A DNA stretch of 64,000 nucleotides from Dactylis glomerata (GCA_007115705.1 QXEO01000170.1:2817502-2881501), one strand, 5' to 3'; shown: positions 45,831 through 56,878, counted from the stretch's first letter. The notes: generated from the letters alone by a model not told the origin. Translations and numbers: made by a program.

Positions 45831-46819
45831 TTGTTGAATTCGGTGGCAAACTCATTATTTAGCATACATAGAGGGGTAGTAGTTTGCCACCGACAGATAG
45901 AGAGAGGGTGGCCACGATTAGAGAGAAAGAGGGGTTATCCTGCCCGTTAGATCATAGGATCGACGGTAGGTGGGCGCGATCCGTGTGACAACAGCTCGAC
46001 CAATAAGGCCAAGTTTGGGCTTCTATGAGAAGGGAGAGGGTAAAACTGAGTAGTATCAAGGATCCAAGGGCAAGTAAATAGTAAACAGGCTAAGGAATTC
46101 AAATAAGAGATTTAGAAAAAGAAAAACACATGTTTTGTACAATGAAACCCAGGTTGGCCTACCTCAAAGTATTAGCAATTCAAATATACATGAGTGTGAA
46201 AATTATGGCCTCATTCAGACAAACTATGTTTTGGGTATAGATGTTTTGAGAAGGGGTTTGAGTGGAAAGCCATGAACTTTCATAGCTATTAGTGATTTGA
46301 GAAGTGGCCATTTGTGTTAAAACTTGATTTATATATGATTGTCTACGTGGCAGGTCGCGTAACAAAACTCCATGAGTAGGAGGCACTATGATTTTATTTT
46401 TTTGAATTTTTTTGCGCATGAAATGACTCAATTAGATAGCTTAATCCCATTTGTTGACTCTCTGTTGACCAGCCACTTGAGGGTAAAACTGAGTATATTG
46501 CACTAGCCAGTATTAGTACTCGAGGAGAAAACTGAGTACAGATATTTTTTCAGTGTAAGACTCGAGGGTAGAACTGAGTACACGTAACGGTGCAGACGTG
46601 CAGTACCACGGACGCGTGTCGCGGTGCGCGTGTTGAGACCAAACGTCTAGTTTTTTTGAGAAACTGTTGAGACAAACCGTCACTTTGCTTGTACAGAGCC
46701 CCTCTCTCCCTCCCTCTGCACATAGTCTCATTCTCACTCACGCACGCAACCACGCCTCTCACGTCCCATCACCTTCTCCAAAAAACCCCAACCGCCCTAT
46801 GCGCGCTCCCCTGCCGGCG

Positions 46820-47239
46820 ATGGAGAAGAAGAATGCGCTGGTGGCCGTCGCCCCTGAGCCTGTCGCCTCCAAGCCTGTCGCCTCCGAGCCCCTCGCCTCC
46901 GAGCCCGTCGCCTCCGAGCCCGTCGCCTCCGAGCCCATCGCCTCCGAGCCCATCGCATCCGAGCCCGTCGCCGCCGAGCCCGTCGCATCCGATGCCGTCG
47001 CCGCCGAGCCCGTCGCCTCCGAGGGCGGCGCATCCAAGCGCGGCGCCTCCGTGAACTGGGCCTCTCTCAGGGCTGACGGACCACATCACAAGATCGGCGA
47101 CTGCTTACTGGCGAACGAGGAGTATGTGGACACCTACTCTGCTTTGAGGCAAGTTTGTACAAATTGGCGCTCAGATTTACCTGAGCCCGACATGCACCTG
47201 CACGAATGGATCATGGTAGAACTAAAGAAAATATATTAG
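46820..47239 (+). pseudogene. F-box-like gene fragment with VASEP repeats
   Basis: ATG at 46820, 139 codons, preceded by a CT-rich leader that looks like a real 5' UTR. Residues 10-70 are about twelve copies of a 5-residue repeat (VASEP and variants). Residues 75-115 (VNWASLRADGPHHKIGDCLL, then YSALRQVCTNWRSDLPEP) resemble the N-terminal F-box segment of grass F-box/DUF295 proteins, whose usual form is WASLPADL...FRAVCRSWRS. F-box proteins bind Skp1 in SCF ubiquitin ligases; the key Leu-Pro turn is poorly kept here. The frame ends 25 codons later and the sequence turns into CACTA E. The usual family length is about 350-400 residues, so this is a truncated gene. The assignment is tentative. 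Confidence 0.45.
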
Positions 47240-47344
47240 ATTACATATGTGACATTGTTTAAAAAAAGTTTTAAAAAAATAAAAAATAAAAAAATAGCCT
47301 ACGCCGACGGCCACGGCTATGCCGACGGCCAAGCCATCGACGTA

Positions 47345-47945
47345 GCTAGGGTTGTAAATATCAGGCCCGAGCGGCCCTCCCCGCGCCCTATCTCTTTCCT
47401 CCTACTTTTCCTCCACATCGCCCGACCCGACCGCGACCCTGCCGCCGGCCGCCCCCCTCCACCCGCCTGAGCTCCTCTGCCCGCGCCGGCCGCCGCCCCT
47501 CCCGGCGCCCGCCCCACCGGCCGCGCGCCTTCTCGCGCCCGCCTGAGCCGCTGCCCGCCTCTCCCCGCGCCCGCCCGAGCCGGCTGCCGCCCCTCCCCAC
47601 GCCCCTCCCCGCGCCTGCCCGAGCTGGCCGCCGCCCGAGCCGGCCAGGGGTCCCTCTGCTCGAGCCGGCGGCCGCCCGCCCCTCCGCCCGAGTCGGCCAC
47701 CTGCCCGAGCCGGCCGCCCCTCCACCCGAGCCGGCCACCCGCCCGAGCCGGCCACCCGCCCGAGCCGGCCGCCTGAGCCAGCCACCCGCCCGAACCGGCC
47801 ACCCGCCCGAGCCGGCCACCCTCCCCGCGCCACGCCCACCTTCCCGGAGGTCTCGGAGGTCGGCATCCCGGAGGTCGGCGTTCCCGGAGGTTCGTGTTCC
47901 CGGATGTCCGCATTTCCGGAGGTCCACGTCAACTTCCTCTACCGC
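47345..47945. repeat. GC-rich degenerate repeat at the 5' side of CACTA E
   Basis: About 600 bp of C/G-rich sequence made of CCCGAGCCGGCC and CGCCCGCC units. It lies between the left subterminal motifs and the transposase leader. Long open frames on the - strand here are due to lack of stop codons. GC-rich subterminal regions are common in CACTA elements. Confidence 0.7.
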
Positions 47946-48045
47946 CGAGGGTGAGCTAGAACTCCATCCCCTCTCTCGCATTTTTTTATGTTAGTAGATT
48001 CCATTTTCACGTCCAGTCGCGTAACCTAGGTGTCACTTCCCGTCC

Positions 48046-48106
48046 GCGAGCGTTACGTGGATAAATATGCGTTAGAGGTTGGCATATTATGAAGCGTAAC
48101 GCTTGC
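48046..48106 (+). other. Hairpin 1 upstream of the CACTA E transposase
   Basis: A 12-bp stem GCGAGCGTTACG (48046-48057) with CGTAACGCTTGC (48095-48106; one G-U pair), a symmetric 6-base internal loop, then a 7-bp stem AATATGC (48064-48070) with GCATATT (48082-48088). It is probably part of the transposase leader RNA. Confidence 0.65.
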
Positions 48107-48127
48107 AACATTTATGGGACAGTCACC

Positions 48128-48327
48128 GGATCCGTAGGTTGAGTACGTTTTCCGTGTTCTACCTTGGTCCGAGTCAGGATTTCTGTAGCGCCTCCCCGTT
48201 GTTCTCCGGATGCACATCCTCTCGGCATTTTGCCAAGACGTGTATCGGGAGAGCAGCGGGGAGGTGCTGCCGAAATTCTACCTCAGACCGAGGTAGAACA
48301 TGGAGAACGTACTCAATCTACGGATCC
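48128..48327 (+). other. Long imperfect inverted repeat (79-bp arms) upstream of the CACTA E transposase
   Basis: Arm 1 (48128-48206, starting GGATCCGTAGG) is the reverse complement of arm 2 (48249-48327, ending CTACGGATCC) with 13 differences in 79 and a 42-base spacer. In + strand RNA nine of the 13 are G-U pairs, so the folded RNA is almost fully paired; the opposite strand would have A-C mismatches. It lies 148 bp before the transposase ATG. It could be a leader structure or a hairpin source of small RNAs. Confidence 0.8.
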
Positions 48328-48474
48328 GGGGGCTTCTAGGAGCCCACCTAGTAGAGCTATAGGTTGATGCATGCGTTTTGTCCGGTAGAAAAATGAAATA
48401 TGATGCTTTTAATTTCATGCTATTATTTGATATGAAATGCTATGTTTCTGGTACGGCTCGCAATAAAGCAGAGG

Positions 48475-51400
48475 ATGGCTTACAATGGATGGATGTACAG
48501 TGGCCGTGTTAGTGCGACTAATAAAATAGATGAGTGGATATGTAAGACTCAAATGTTAGTGAAAGAGTTAGCGCGTGCTACAAAGGGGCGGGTTAGGGCA
48601 CTTTGCCCTTGCAGTCGTTGCTTGAAGCATCACCGTCAAGGAAAATATGACATGTATAAACACCTTCTGCAATATGGGTATATGTCTCACTACGTTATGC
48701 ATATCGACTTGGATGAGCATGAGCGTGACGGAGAGGACGTCATGCGGCAGCGGCTCAATGGCAATGAGTACGATGGGGTCAGAGACCTTCTAGATGATCT
48801 CATCCATGGCGACATGCCGGATTCGCCACCTTCATGGGAGGAAGCGCCAGAACCGGAGGAACCAGAGCCAACTGCGAAGGCCTTCTATGATATGTTGGCC
48901 GCGGCTAAGAAGCCTCTGTACGATGGTGCGTCGATTTCTCAGCTCGATGCCATCTCTCGGTGTCTAGCCGACAAGACCCAGTACTCCACCACCCGTAACG
49001 GCTTCGAAGCTAGTCTGAGAACAACTGGTAACATGTTGCCGAAAGGGCATTGTCTGCCTCAAAGCCTGCATGAGACAAGGAGACTCATGAAAGAGCTCAA
49101 CATGGGTTATCAAAAGATAGAGAGTTGTCCAAAAGGTTGCCTTCTATTTTGGAAACAGTTTGCGGAGGAAAATTATTGTACTATTTGTAAGTCCTCCAGG
49201 TATGAAGAGGTAAAGGGAAAGGATGGTCAGGTGATACAGTCAAAGATCCTGAAGTCAATTCTTCGGTATCTCCCATTCATAAAAAGAATCCAGCGGCTTT
49301 ACATGAGCGAGGAGACTGCCAAACAGATGACGTGGCACAAGAAGGGGACGAGAATCGATAAGGGGAAGAGGGGACATCCATCTGATGGTAAGGCATGGAA
49401 GAACTTCGATGAAAAATACCCCGATAAGGCAGCTGATGCTCGGAATATCAGAATTGCGATAGCAACAGATGGCTTCATTCCATATGGTATGTCAACTGCT
49501 AATTACAGCTGCTGGCCCATGTTTGTTATTCCGCTCAATCTCCCTCCCGGAGTCGTAATGATGAGGAAGACCATGTTTTTTGTCGCTGATCATTCCAGGG
49601 CCCGACTACCCGGGTAAGAATTTGAGTGTCTACATGCAGCCGATTGTGGATGATTTGAACCACTCTTGGCACCACGGGACGTTGACATACAACCAAGCAT
49701 AAAAGACAAACTTCTACATGAAAGTTTGGTTGCAGTATACCATGCATGACATGCCCGGGTACGCCTTAATATGCAGATGGTGTACAGCTGGTAAGTGGCC
49801 ATGCCCAGTGTGCAGGCACCGACTTGAGTTCCTTTGGCTAAACTCAGGTGGCAAGTATGTTGCGTTTGACACGAATCGACAGTTCCTCAAAAGGAGGCAT
49901 CCGTTCAGAGAAGACATAAAGAACTTTAAGAAGGGCAAAGTTGTGCATGAAGTAAAAGAGGTGCCAAAGTTCGATGGTGCAGCTATTGATGCCGAGCTAC
50001 ATGTTCTCGTGCCTACGGAGCCGGGAAATGGCCATCAATTTGAGGGATATGGTGTAACGCACAACTGGACTCACGTGGCAGCCTTAACGAAGCTCAAGTA
50101 TTACAAGGACCTTGAACTTCCCCATAACATTGATGTGATGCACACCGAAAAGAATGTTGGGGAGTCCCTCTTTCATATAGTCCTGAACATTCCTAGGAAG
50201 TCAAAGGATAATGTCAAGGCTAGAGTCGATGTTGAGAAGCTCTGTGATAGGAAGAGATTATACATGCAGGCTCCTACTGGCCGTGAAAAGAATTGGTTCA
50301 AGCCGCATGCCAACTTTTGCCTTGATTCCACCCAAAAGAAGAAGGTATTCAAGTGGCTCAAATACGTCGTGATGTTCCCTGATGGTTATTGTTCAAATAT
50401 AAGTAAGGGAGTCAATCTTTTGACTGGAAAAGTCACCGGGCTCAAGAGTCATGACTATCATATATGGATTGAGAGGCTGATGTCGGTGATGGTTTGAGGG
50501 TATCTCCCCGAGAAAGTCTGGTGAGTGCTTGCAGAGTTGAGCCATTTCTTCCGCACGCTCTGTGCTAAGCAGATATGTCCTCTGGTTATTGAGAAGCTGC
50601 AGGTTCAAGTGACGGAGTTGCTATGCAATTTGGAGATGATCTTTCCGCCAGGGTTTTTTACTCCAATGGCACATCTCATTGTTCACCTCGCGAACGAGGC
50701 ACTCTTGGGTGGCCTAGTGCAGTTTCATTGGCAGTTTTGTATTGAGAGAGAGTTTAAGTATATTCGAAGGATAACTGGAAACAAAGCCAAGATTGAAGCA
50801 TGCATAGGCGAGGCAACATGCCTTTGGGAGATGGCAGACGCCGCGACAACGTATTATCCTGATGAAGTTCCCACTCTGTATAATCCGGTCTCTCGTTACA
50901 ATGTTGACGTACCCAAGAATGACCCCAAGCTCGAACTATTCCAATATCCCAGTGGCAAGGCCGGTAGAGGACAAAAATATAAATTGGAGAAGGAAGAGAA
51001 GGATTGCATTACGCTCTATGTGCTTATGAACATGAAGGAAGTGCTCGAGTTCATTAGGTAAAATGGTGTACAAATTACTTTGTATCTACTAACCTGGTCT
51101 CGGTCTAATGCTTATTTTCTCCTTTTAGCGAATTCACGGACGAACAGTGGTCGGGAACGACGGATCCCTCTCCCGCGGAGTTGGACACTCTACTGAAAGA
51201 GGGTGCTCCCAGAAATAAAATAAACTTTGCGTCCTGGTTCTTGAAAAAATTAATTTCTAACCTATCTCTCTTCCGTTGCAAAACGTGACTTGTCCCTCTT
51301 ATTCCATGTAATTAATGCATACAATAAATTCGAACTGTACTTGTAGGGAGCTGATGGAAATGTTGAGATGACAGATGAGTTGAGATATGTTTCCCAAGGT

Positions 51401-52147
51401 TGTAACCATGAAGTCATGAAGTATGAGAAGTACGATGTGAATGGATTTTTCTTCCATACAGAGGCACACCAGAAGGGCCGGGCAAATCCAAAAACTATAA
51501 ATACTAGGGTCTTCACCGGAGGAGCCGATGGCCTTGATTACTACGGAAGGTTAGAGAATGTATACGAGCTGACATTCAATCGTACGAACATACAACTCAA
51601 TCTTGTTGTGTTCAAGTGTCATTGGTTCGACCCAAGGGGTCGACAGAGAAGTACCAAGTCTATTGGGTTAGTTGAAGTTAGGCCTTCAACCACCTATAGC
51701 GGAGCCGATGTCTTTGTTGTGGCTCACCAAGCTAAGCAAGTTTATTATTTGCCCTACCCATGCCAGAAAGCGGAGCTCAAGGGTTGGGAAGTCATGTTCC
51801 AGGTATCGCCACATGGTAACCTACCAATTCCCTCCGAGGACGATTACAACAACATTGACCCTGTAACATACGAGGGAATTTTCTATCAAGAGCAAGAGGA
51901 CTTTGGTCACTTTGAGTTAGAACCGGTAGTGCTTGAGGACCTCGGAGATGATGCAGAAACTCATGGTGAGTCAGTGGTGGATCTAAAGGACATAAATATG
52001 CTCGAGAAGTTACATGCGGAGAATGACCCCATCGATGAGCCTCCACCCGTCGACGAGCTTCAAACTTACTACTCAAAAGATAGTGATAGTGATAGTGAGA
52101 AAGAGAATGAAATTGAAATTGAGAATGAGAGTGATGATGACTGGTGA
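48475..52147 (+). pseudogene. tnp2-like: TNP2-type CACTA transposase pseudogene
   Basis: ATG at 48475 (MAYNGWMYSGRVSATNKIDE). A transposase-associated zinc region comes first (RALCPCSRCLKH), then the transposase_21 domain (NFDEKYPDKAADARNIRIAI with ATDGFIPYGMS, then after 49718 MKVWLQYTMHDMPGYALI, WCTAGKWPCPVCRH, DLELPHNIDVMHTEKNVGES), then a DUF4218-type region (FFTPMAHLIVHLANEALLGG) to 51060. After two short introns a DUF4216-type region (51347-52147) ends in an acidic tail. The transposase cuts and joins element ends. Breaks: a one-base T-run frameshift near 49579 and stops at 49700 (TAA), 50495 (TGA) and 50522 (TGA). The two TGA stops stand where CGA is expected, as after C to T decay. 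It is not functional. Confidence 0.9.
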
Positions 52148-52160
52148 GGGTCTTTTTTAT

Positions 52161-52396
52161 CTTTATGCTTAGTATTTATTTGTCAACATACTTCTTAATT
52201 GCATTATGCCTTTATGCTTAGTATTTATTTGTCAACATACTTCTTAATTACATTATGCCTTTATGCTTAGTATTTATTTGTCAACATACTTCTTAATTGC
52301 ATTATGTCTTTATACTTAGTATTTATTTGTCAACATACTTCTTAATTGCATTATGCCTATATACTTAGTATTTATTTATCACTATTTTATTATGTC
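52161..52396. repeat. 49-bp tandem repeat, ~4.8 copies
   Basis: Units with TTAGTATTTATTTGTCAACA start at about 52161, 52210, 52259, 52308 and 52357. It lies in the gap or intron between the two CACTA E genes. Confidence 0.85.
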
Positions 52397-52443
52397 TTTG
52401 TGCTTAATTGTTTTCTCTTTCTCAATGCAGGTGATTGAACAAT

Positions 52444-54870
52444 ATGAGCAGCGGCAAGGCAAACTTGGCGACCTTGCTTAAGGAGATGCACCAGCGCAAG
52501 AAAATGTTAGACGGAGTGGGAGAGAGTCCACTCCCAATCCGCGTTACCCCGTTCTTGCCGGTGTGGGAGGAGGACGAGGACGAGGATGAGGACGAGGGCG
52601 AGGACGAGGACGAGGTGGTGGGGGAGGAGTGGACTTTGACCCACCACCCTCCGCTTCTGGCGACGTTGCTCCTGAGTTGTTCCTGGAGGGGCCGTCTAGA
52701 GGGGACGACTCGGACTCTAGACACGAGTCAGAGTCTAGACACGAGGTGGAGGTTACATAGGAGGAGGAGGACGAGGGGGACGCGAGGCCGAAGAAGTTGA
52801 GGACTCGTGGGAATCATGCATCCCTGATGAGAGGAAGGAGCGTAAGACCCAGGAGGTGAAGACCCTCATCATTCCCGATGGCGTTAGGTAAGTGTACTAA
52901 TTTGGCAATTTTGAACATGTAATTTCATTTTGGTCATAAACAATTTGGCATGTGTACTAATGTTTGATTTATGTGTAGCAATTGGACATTTGCACCGGGA
53001 AGCAAGGGCCGCCTACCTAACAGCATGGTTGGAGCTCTGATTAGGAAGTTCTGGCCAGGGAAATACACTCCCCTCGACATGATCCCCGGTGGCTCGCCGA
53101 AGCTAGACACTACTTGGGCAGACTACCAGGCTGCTCCGGGCGTAGGCTTCCGGACAGCTGCTGAGGCTGTGATCACCAAGTTTTGGGTAAGACATATTTC
53201 TCGAGTTTCATTCATAGTGATGAACCAATGTGCTAACTCGGGACTCTCACAATTGTTTTATGCATGATTGAAGTGCTTTTATCGCGTGGATGAGGAGGAT
53301 GCGCAGAGGGCGGACCAGACTTTGCTTGGAGCTTGTGAGAAGTTGACACCGCAGGTGTGGTACAACCATAAGGTAACGGCAGCTAGTCAGTTCTAGGCTG
53401 AAAGGGGAAAGAGGGTCAAGAAGGAGGACATTGTTGGTAGGAATCCTAATACCGACTTCGAGATGTCGCTGGATGACTTCATGTCGGTGAGTGAAATGTT
53501 AATGAGATCCTATATTGCTGTTAAGTTGCCATTGCATTATCTTGAGTTGAGTATTGCATTTTCAGGTTGTCCCTGAATGGGCTGAGTCGCATCGAGAGGC
53601 ATGGGCGGAGCTGCTTAGTACGAGGTGGCTCAGGGCAGACGAGGAGTTTGCAGCCGTGTCGATGCGAAACTCGGATAACCGAGGCGACGGTGGAACACAC
53701 TGCGCGGGAAACCGCAGCTTTGATCGCTTCAAGGGGAAGATGGTATGTACATACATGGAATGCATAACATTTATTTTCCCATCATGTTCATACTTTATAC
53801 GCATAACATTTCTGTTCGCGATGCAGGTGGCCGAGGCACCGCCCGGGGAGGAGATTCACGATGTCATGGTATATGACATGATGCGGAGGAAGAAGCCCAT
53901 TGCCTCGGCGCCTCCGGACGCCGCCCCCCAGTACTACGGCAACGCCGAGGAGCACATAGAGGACTACTGCCAGATGGTGCAGTCTCGTCACACGGAGGTG
54001 GATGACCCTAGACGCGCGGAGACCGACGAGGAGTCGTTGGTCCTGTTGGGGCACGGGTTGCAGCATGGTCGTCTCAAGGTGCTTAGTACAAAGGTCAAGC
54101 ATTCCCTCACCACGAGCTTCACGCGTCTCAAGGCGGTCCTCACCCCTGACAGCGCCCCTATCCCGCCTCGTGACTAGCCTGGTCGACCCAAATATGATGT
54201 AAGTTTTTCTCATTTTCATCCTCTTTGCGACTTTCGTTGTTTATGAAATGGTAGCCTGCTTTCGAGGCGGCCTTCGATGCGGCTCATGAGCAATATCAGG
54301 AGGCCTTTTGGCTGCACCAGGAGGCGACTACGGCCTACATGGCGTATCTACATGTAAGTCTGAACCTTTCTTTTTGAAAAAGATGACAAGTCCCACTTCC
54401 CCTAGTTTGAAAAAGATGACAAGTCCCACATCTAAACTATCTTGCAGGCGTCGATGATGGCTATGCGATCTGGAGCGAGTTTCGATGTAGGAGAGCAGCC
54501 TCCCATACCGGGGCCAGCGCTATTCATGCCATCGAGGGAGAGTTTCGCTAGAACATACTACGCATCGACGGCGGTAAGTTCTTTTGCCAAACCAATGGTT
54601 GCCGCTTTCCTTTGCCTCGCAAGTTGCTAACATCTAGGGAACATGTAGGGAACGGCATCTTCCTTTGCCTCGCGGGGTGGGCGTCAGATGACACCGGTCC
54701 ATCCCGGTGGTCCTTCTCCTGGCCGTTCTCTTGGTGCTTCTCGCGGTACTTCTCCTGGAACTTCCCCTGGCGGTTCTTCTGCAGCTTCTACTGGGCATTT
54801 CGGAAATCATCCGTCGCCTATTGTTACCAGGGGAGATCTCGGGACCCCGACCCCATCTCGAGAGTTGTAG
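52444..54870 (+). pseudogene. En/Spm transposase_24-type (TnpA-like) gene of CACTA E, broken
   Basis: Eight exons with good GT-AG sites: 52444-52887, 52979-53186, 53274-53486, 53566-53742, 53827-54198, 54255-54353, 54448-54573 and 54649-54870. The conserved core is in exons 2-5 (PNSMVGALIRKFWPGKYTP, EKLTPQVWYNHK, AERGKRVKK, VPEWAESHREAWAELLS, CAGNRSFDRFKGKM), the Ptta/En/Spm family. The last exon is Gly/Ser/Pro-rich and ends GTPTPSREL. The family protein binds subterminal repeats and regulates or assists transposition (known for TnpA-like proteins). Breaks: the first exon is shifted in frame within its acidic stretch and contains a TAG; TAG at 53394 replaces a Trp-type codon; TAG at 54175 replaces a Gln-type codon. 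Confidence 0.85.
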
Positions 54871-55040
54871 GGTTTTTTGCCTCAAGATACTATGTGTCGC
54901 TACTTGCATGTCGATACTTGTGTGTTGTTACTTGTGTGTTTCAGTTGTGTGTCGCTACTTGATCATCTATGTATGCCATCTATGAATTTATATATATTTG
55001 TGTATGGCACTTACAATGGATTCCTGTGTATGGCATCTAC

Positions 55041-55042
<2 letters not shown>
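54871..55042. other. 3' region of the CACTA E gene, no ORF
   Basis: T-rich 3' untranslated-like sequence with repeats of TGTGTCGCTACTTG and TGTATGGCATCTA, leading into the (AT)n tract. Confidence 0.5.

Positions 55043-55082
<40 letters not shown>
55043..55082. repeat. (AT)n microsatellite, left part
   Basis: About 20 AT units directly left of the inverted-repeat element. The tract resumes at 56347-56368 on its right side. Confidence 0.9.
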
Positions 55083-55084
<2 letters not shown>

Positions 55085-56346
55085 ACGTGGATTTGCTACC
55101 ACCGGTGGTAGCTATGCATGCATGCATAGTCCTTAGATTATGTGAGCATGGTATTCCTCCGCATGCGATGTAGAGAGCAGGAGATGATGGTGATAATGGA
55201 TGAAATTCCTCCGTTTGTTGCATGCACATGGTACTCTTGAATGGCTACCTAGCATGGCAACTGTGGATGGCATCTGCATGTGGTGATTTTAGACATACCA
55301 TACCTAGTTACCATACCTAGTTGCCATGCGTAGTTGCCATGCGTAGTTGCATGTGGTGAATTTGGGAATGCCACACCTAGTTGCCATACACACTATCCAA
55401 ACACACTAACCACCTAGACATGCCATGTGATGTAGCCGTCTTGCCTAGCCATACGTGTGGTTTTGGCGGGATTTTTTTGTTGGCGCGAATGTTATGGTCT
55501 TTCTTTTCCCTCCATTATCTCCCTGCTGCCACTACATATATAGATGGCTACCTAGCATGGCAACTGTTAGAGTTTTTTCCCGAATAATTAGGGTCCGCAC
55601 ATTTTTATTTGTTCTTTTAGTTTTTTCACTGTTAGGATTTTTTCCTTCCGAATCATTTTTCTTCCAGCTAATTTTAATCGCCTCTTGCAACAAATGCAAA
55701 TCCTCCTAGTCTAAATTCTATAGCCCTGCATTGCCTGCTCGAGCTAGCTGCGGCTTTACTCTAACAGTGAAGAAGCTCAAAGAACAAACAAAAATGCGAC
55801 GGAGGGTAAGAACTAATTAAAATAAGTTCATAAATCCTATCGAGAGAAAAAAGACATTTGTGAAATGAGCTCTACTTGATTAAGTAGCGGCGCTCTCAAA
55901 ATCAACAAATCAATTACCCGCTGATTTTTATGGATCAAAGTGTTCATCCTAGTGAGCTATGGTATGAATCATGTATCAGGGAAATGCTAAATAGAAAAGG
56001 ATACGGCAGCTATGAGTACACAATATGAGTGGTGAGATGAGATGATTTGTTTGCATGGTTCCACGGTGTGGTGGCTTTGGATGGATAGATTGAGTGGATG
56101 GTATAGTAGGTGTGTGTGTGTGGTTAGTTGGGGTGGATAATCCAATAGGTGTGTTGGTATGGTGTGTTGGTGTGGTGTGTTGAGGTGGTGTGTTGAGGTG
56201 GTGAGAGATAGGAATATGCATGCAAACACCGTCGCTTCCATCTGTTAACTCTTATGCTCCTGGTAGAAAATCACATGCTCCCTATAGAGGATCTAATGGT
56301 GGATGGTGGGTGCATAGCTACCACCGGTGGTAGCAAGCTATTTTGC
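55083..56346. mobile_element. Element inserted within an (AT)n microsatellite (Micron-like)
   Basis: 1.26 kb bounded on both sides by AT repeats. Near each end is a perfect 26-bp inverted repeat (55093-55118 and 56311-56336) that itself contains the 18-bp palindrome GCTACCACCGGTGGTAGC (55095-55112 and 56317-56334). There is no coding capacity; the interior has simple repeats (GTGTGG-rich 56105-56205) and a 24-bp direct repeat (55241-55264 and 55544-55567). Rice Micron elements are known to sit in (TA)n tracts; whether this is the same family is not established. Confidence 0.65.
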
Positions 56347-56368
56347 ATATATATATATATATATATAT
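56347..56368. repeat. (AT)n microsatellite, right part
   Basis: About 11 AT units directly right of the inverted-repeat element. Confidence 0.85.
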
Positions 56369-56429
56369 CTGTGCATTTGCAGCTGTCAAAACAGCAAATT
56401 TGCAAAATTAAAAAAAAATATGGGCCACC

Positions 56430-56878
56430 ATACGCCGAGGGCAATGCCGTCGGCGTAGAAGTGACCATATTGTCTCGGAAATCTGTATACGCCGAGGGCC
56501 AGGCCGTCGGCATAGGCCACCCTCTACGCCGAGGGCAATGCCGTCGGCGTATACCCTAGCTCAGGCTGCCTAGAAGCCTCCACGTGTCCCTATACGCCGA
56601 AGGTAAGGCCGTCGGCGTATCTCCTGGGTGCCGTTGGACTTGACGCCTGCCGTGAGCTCCTACGCCGAGGGCCAGTACGCCGAGGGTCTCTCCGGCCGTC
56701 GGCATAGGGCTTGTACGCCGACGGCTGCCTCTACGCCGAGGGTCGACACGCCTCCGCCGAGGGAGGTCTACGCCGAGGCAATACACCTACGGCTGCCCTC
56801 GGCGTATCATACGCCGACGGCATAGTGCTATACGCCGAGGGCTTAAGGCCGTCGGCAACTCGCTGCATTCCTGTAGTG
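56430..56878. repeat. Right subterminal repeats and terminus of CACTA E
   Basis: At least fifteen copies of TACGCCGAGGGC or its inverse GCCGTCGGCGTA, many paired head to head, ending with GCATTCCTGTAGTG at 56878. These are the expected binding sites of the element's own DNA-binding protein. Confidence 0.9.

Larger units (their letters stand above)
43537..46590. mobile_element. DNA transposon-like unit with repeated TIR motifs (superfamily unresolved)
   Basis: The left end (43545-43620) has TGTGCCCTCGGGTCC, GTACTCAGTTTTCCCC and CCTCAGTTTTGTCC. Inverted relatives occur on the right at 46037-46072 (GGTAAAACTGAGTA, then CCAAGGGCA), 46480-46500, 46519-46538 and 46561-46580 (CTCGAGGGTAGAACTGAG). 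Left and right ends are about 75% alike by eye over 45 bp. Multiple short motifs in long inverted ends and a captured gene inside would fit a Mutator-type element, but no target duplication could be fixed, so the exact ends are uncertain. No transposase is seen. Confidence 0.45.
47240..56878 (+). mobile_element. Decayed autonomous-type CACTA element E, left terminus missing
   Basis: Carries both CACTA genes in the normal order: a TNP2 transposase (48475-52147), then an En/Spm transposase_24-type protein (52444-54870). The right end is a field of TACGCCGAGGGC / GCCGTCGGCGTA motifs and terminates GCATTCCTGTAGTG at 56878, i.e. CACTACAGGAATGC inverted. On the left only two such motifs (47303-47336) remain and no CACTACAGG is found, so the left boundary is approximate. 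The right end cuts into an exon of a lipid phosphate phosphatase gene. Confidence 0.8.

Noticed and set aside
45267..45865. 136- and 63-codon - strand ORFs with an 18-residue repeat
   Set aside because: Produced by the 54-bp minisatellite, whose unit is a multiple of three. No start context or domain.
46480..47340. Left CACTACAGG terminus of CACTA E
   Set aside because: Searched by eye for CACTACAGGAATGC; only CACTAGCC (about 46501) is near and it has no subterminal motifs beside it.
47317..47981. Three overlapping ~180-198-codon ORFs on the - strand
   Set aside because: Very GC-rich degenerate repeat with few stop codons; all three frames are open at once, which argues against coding.
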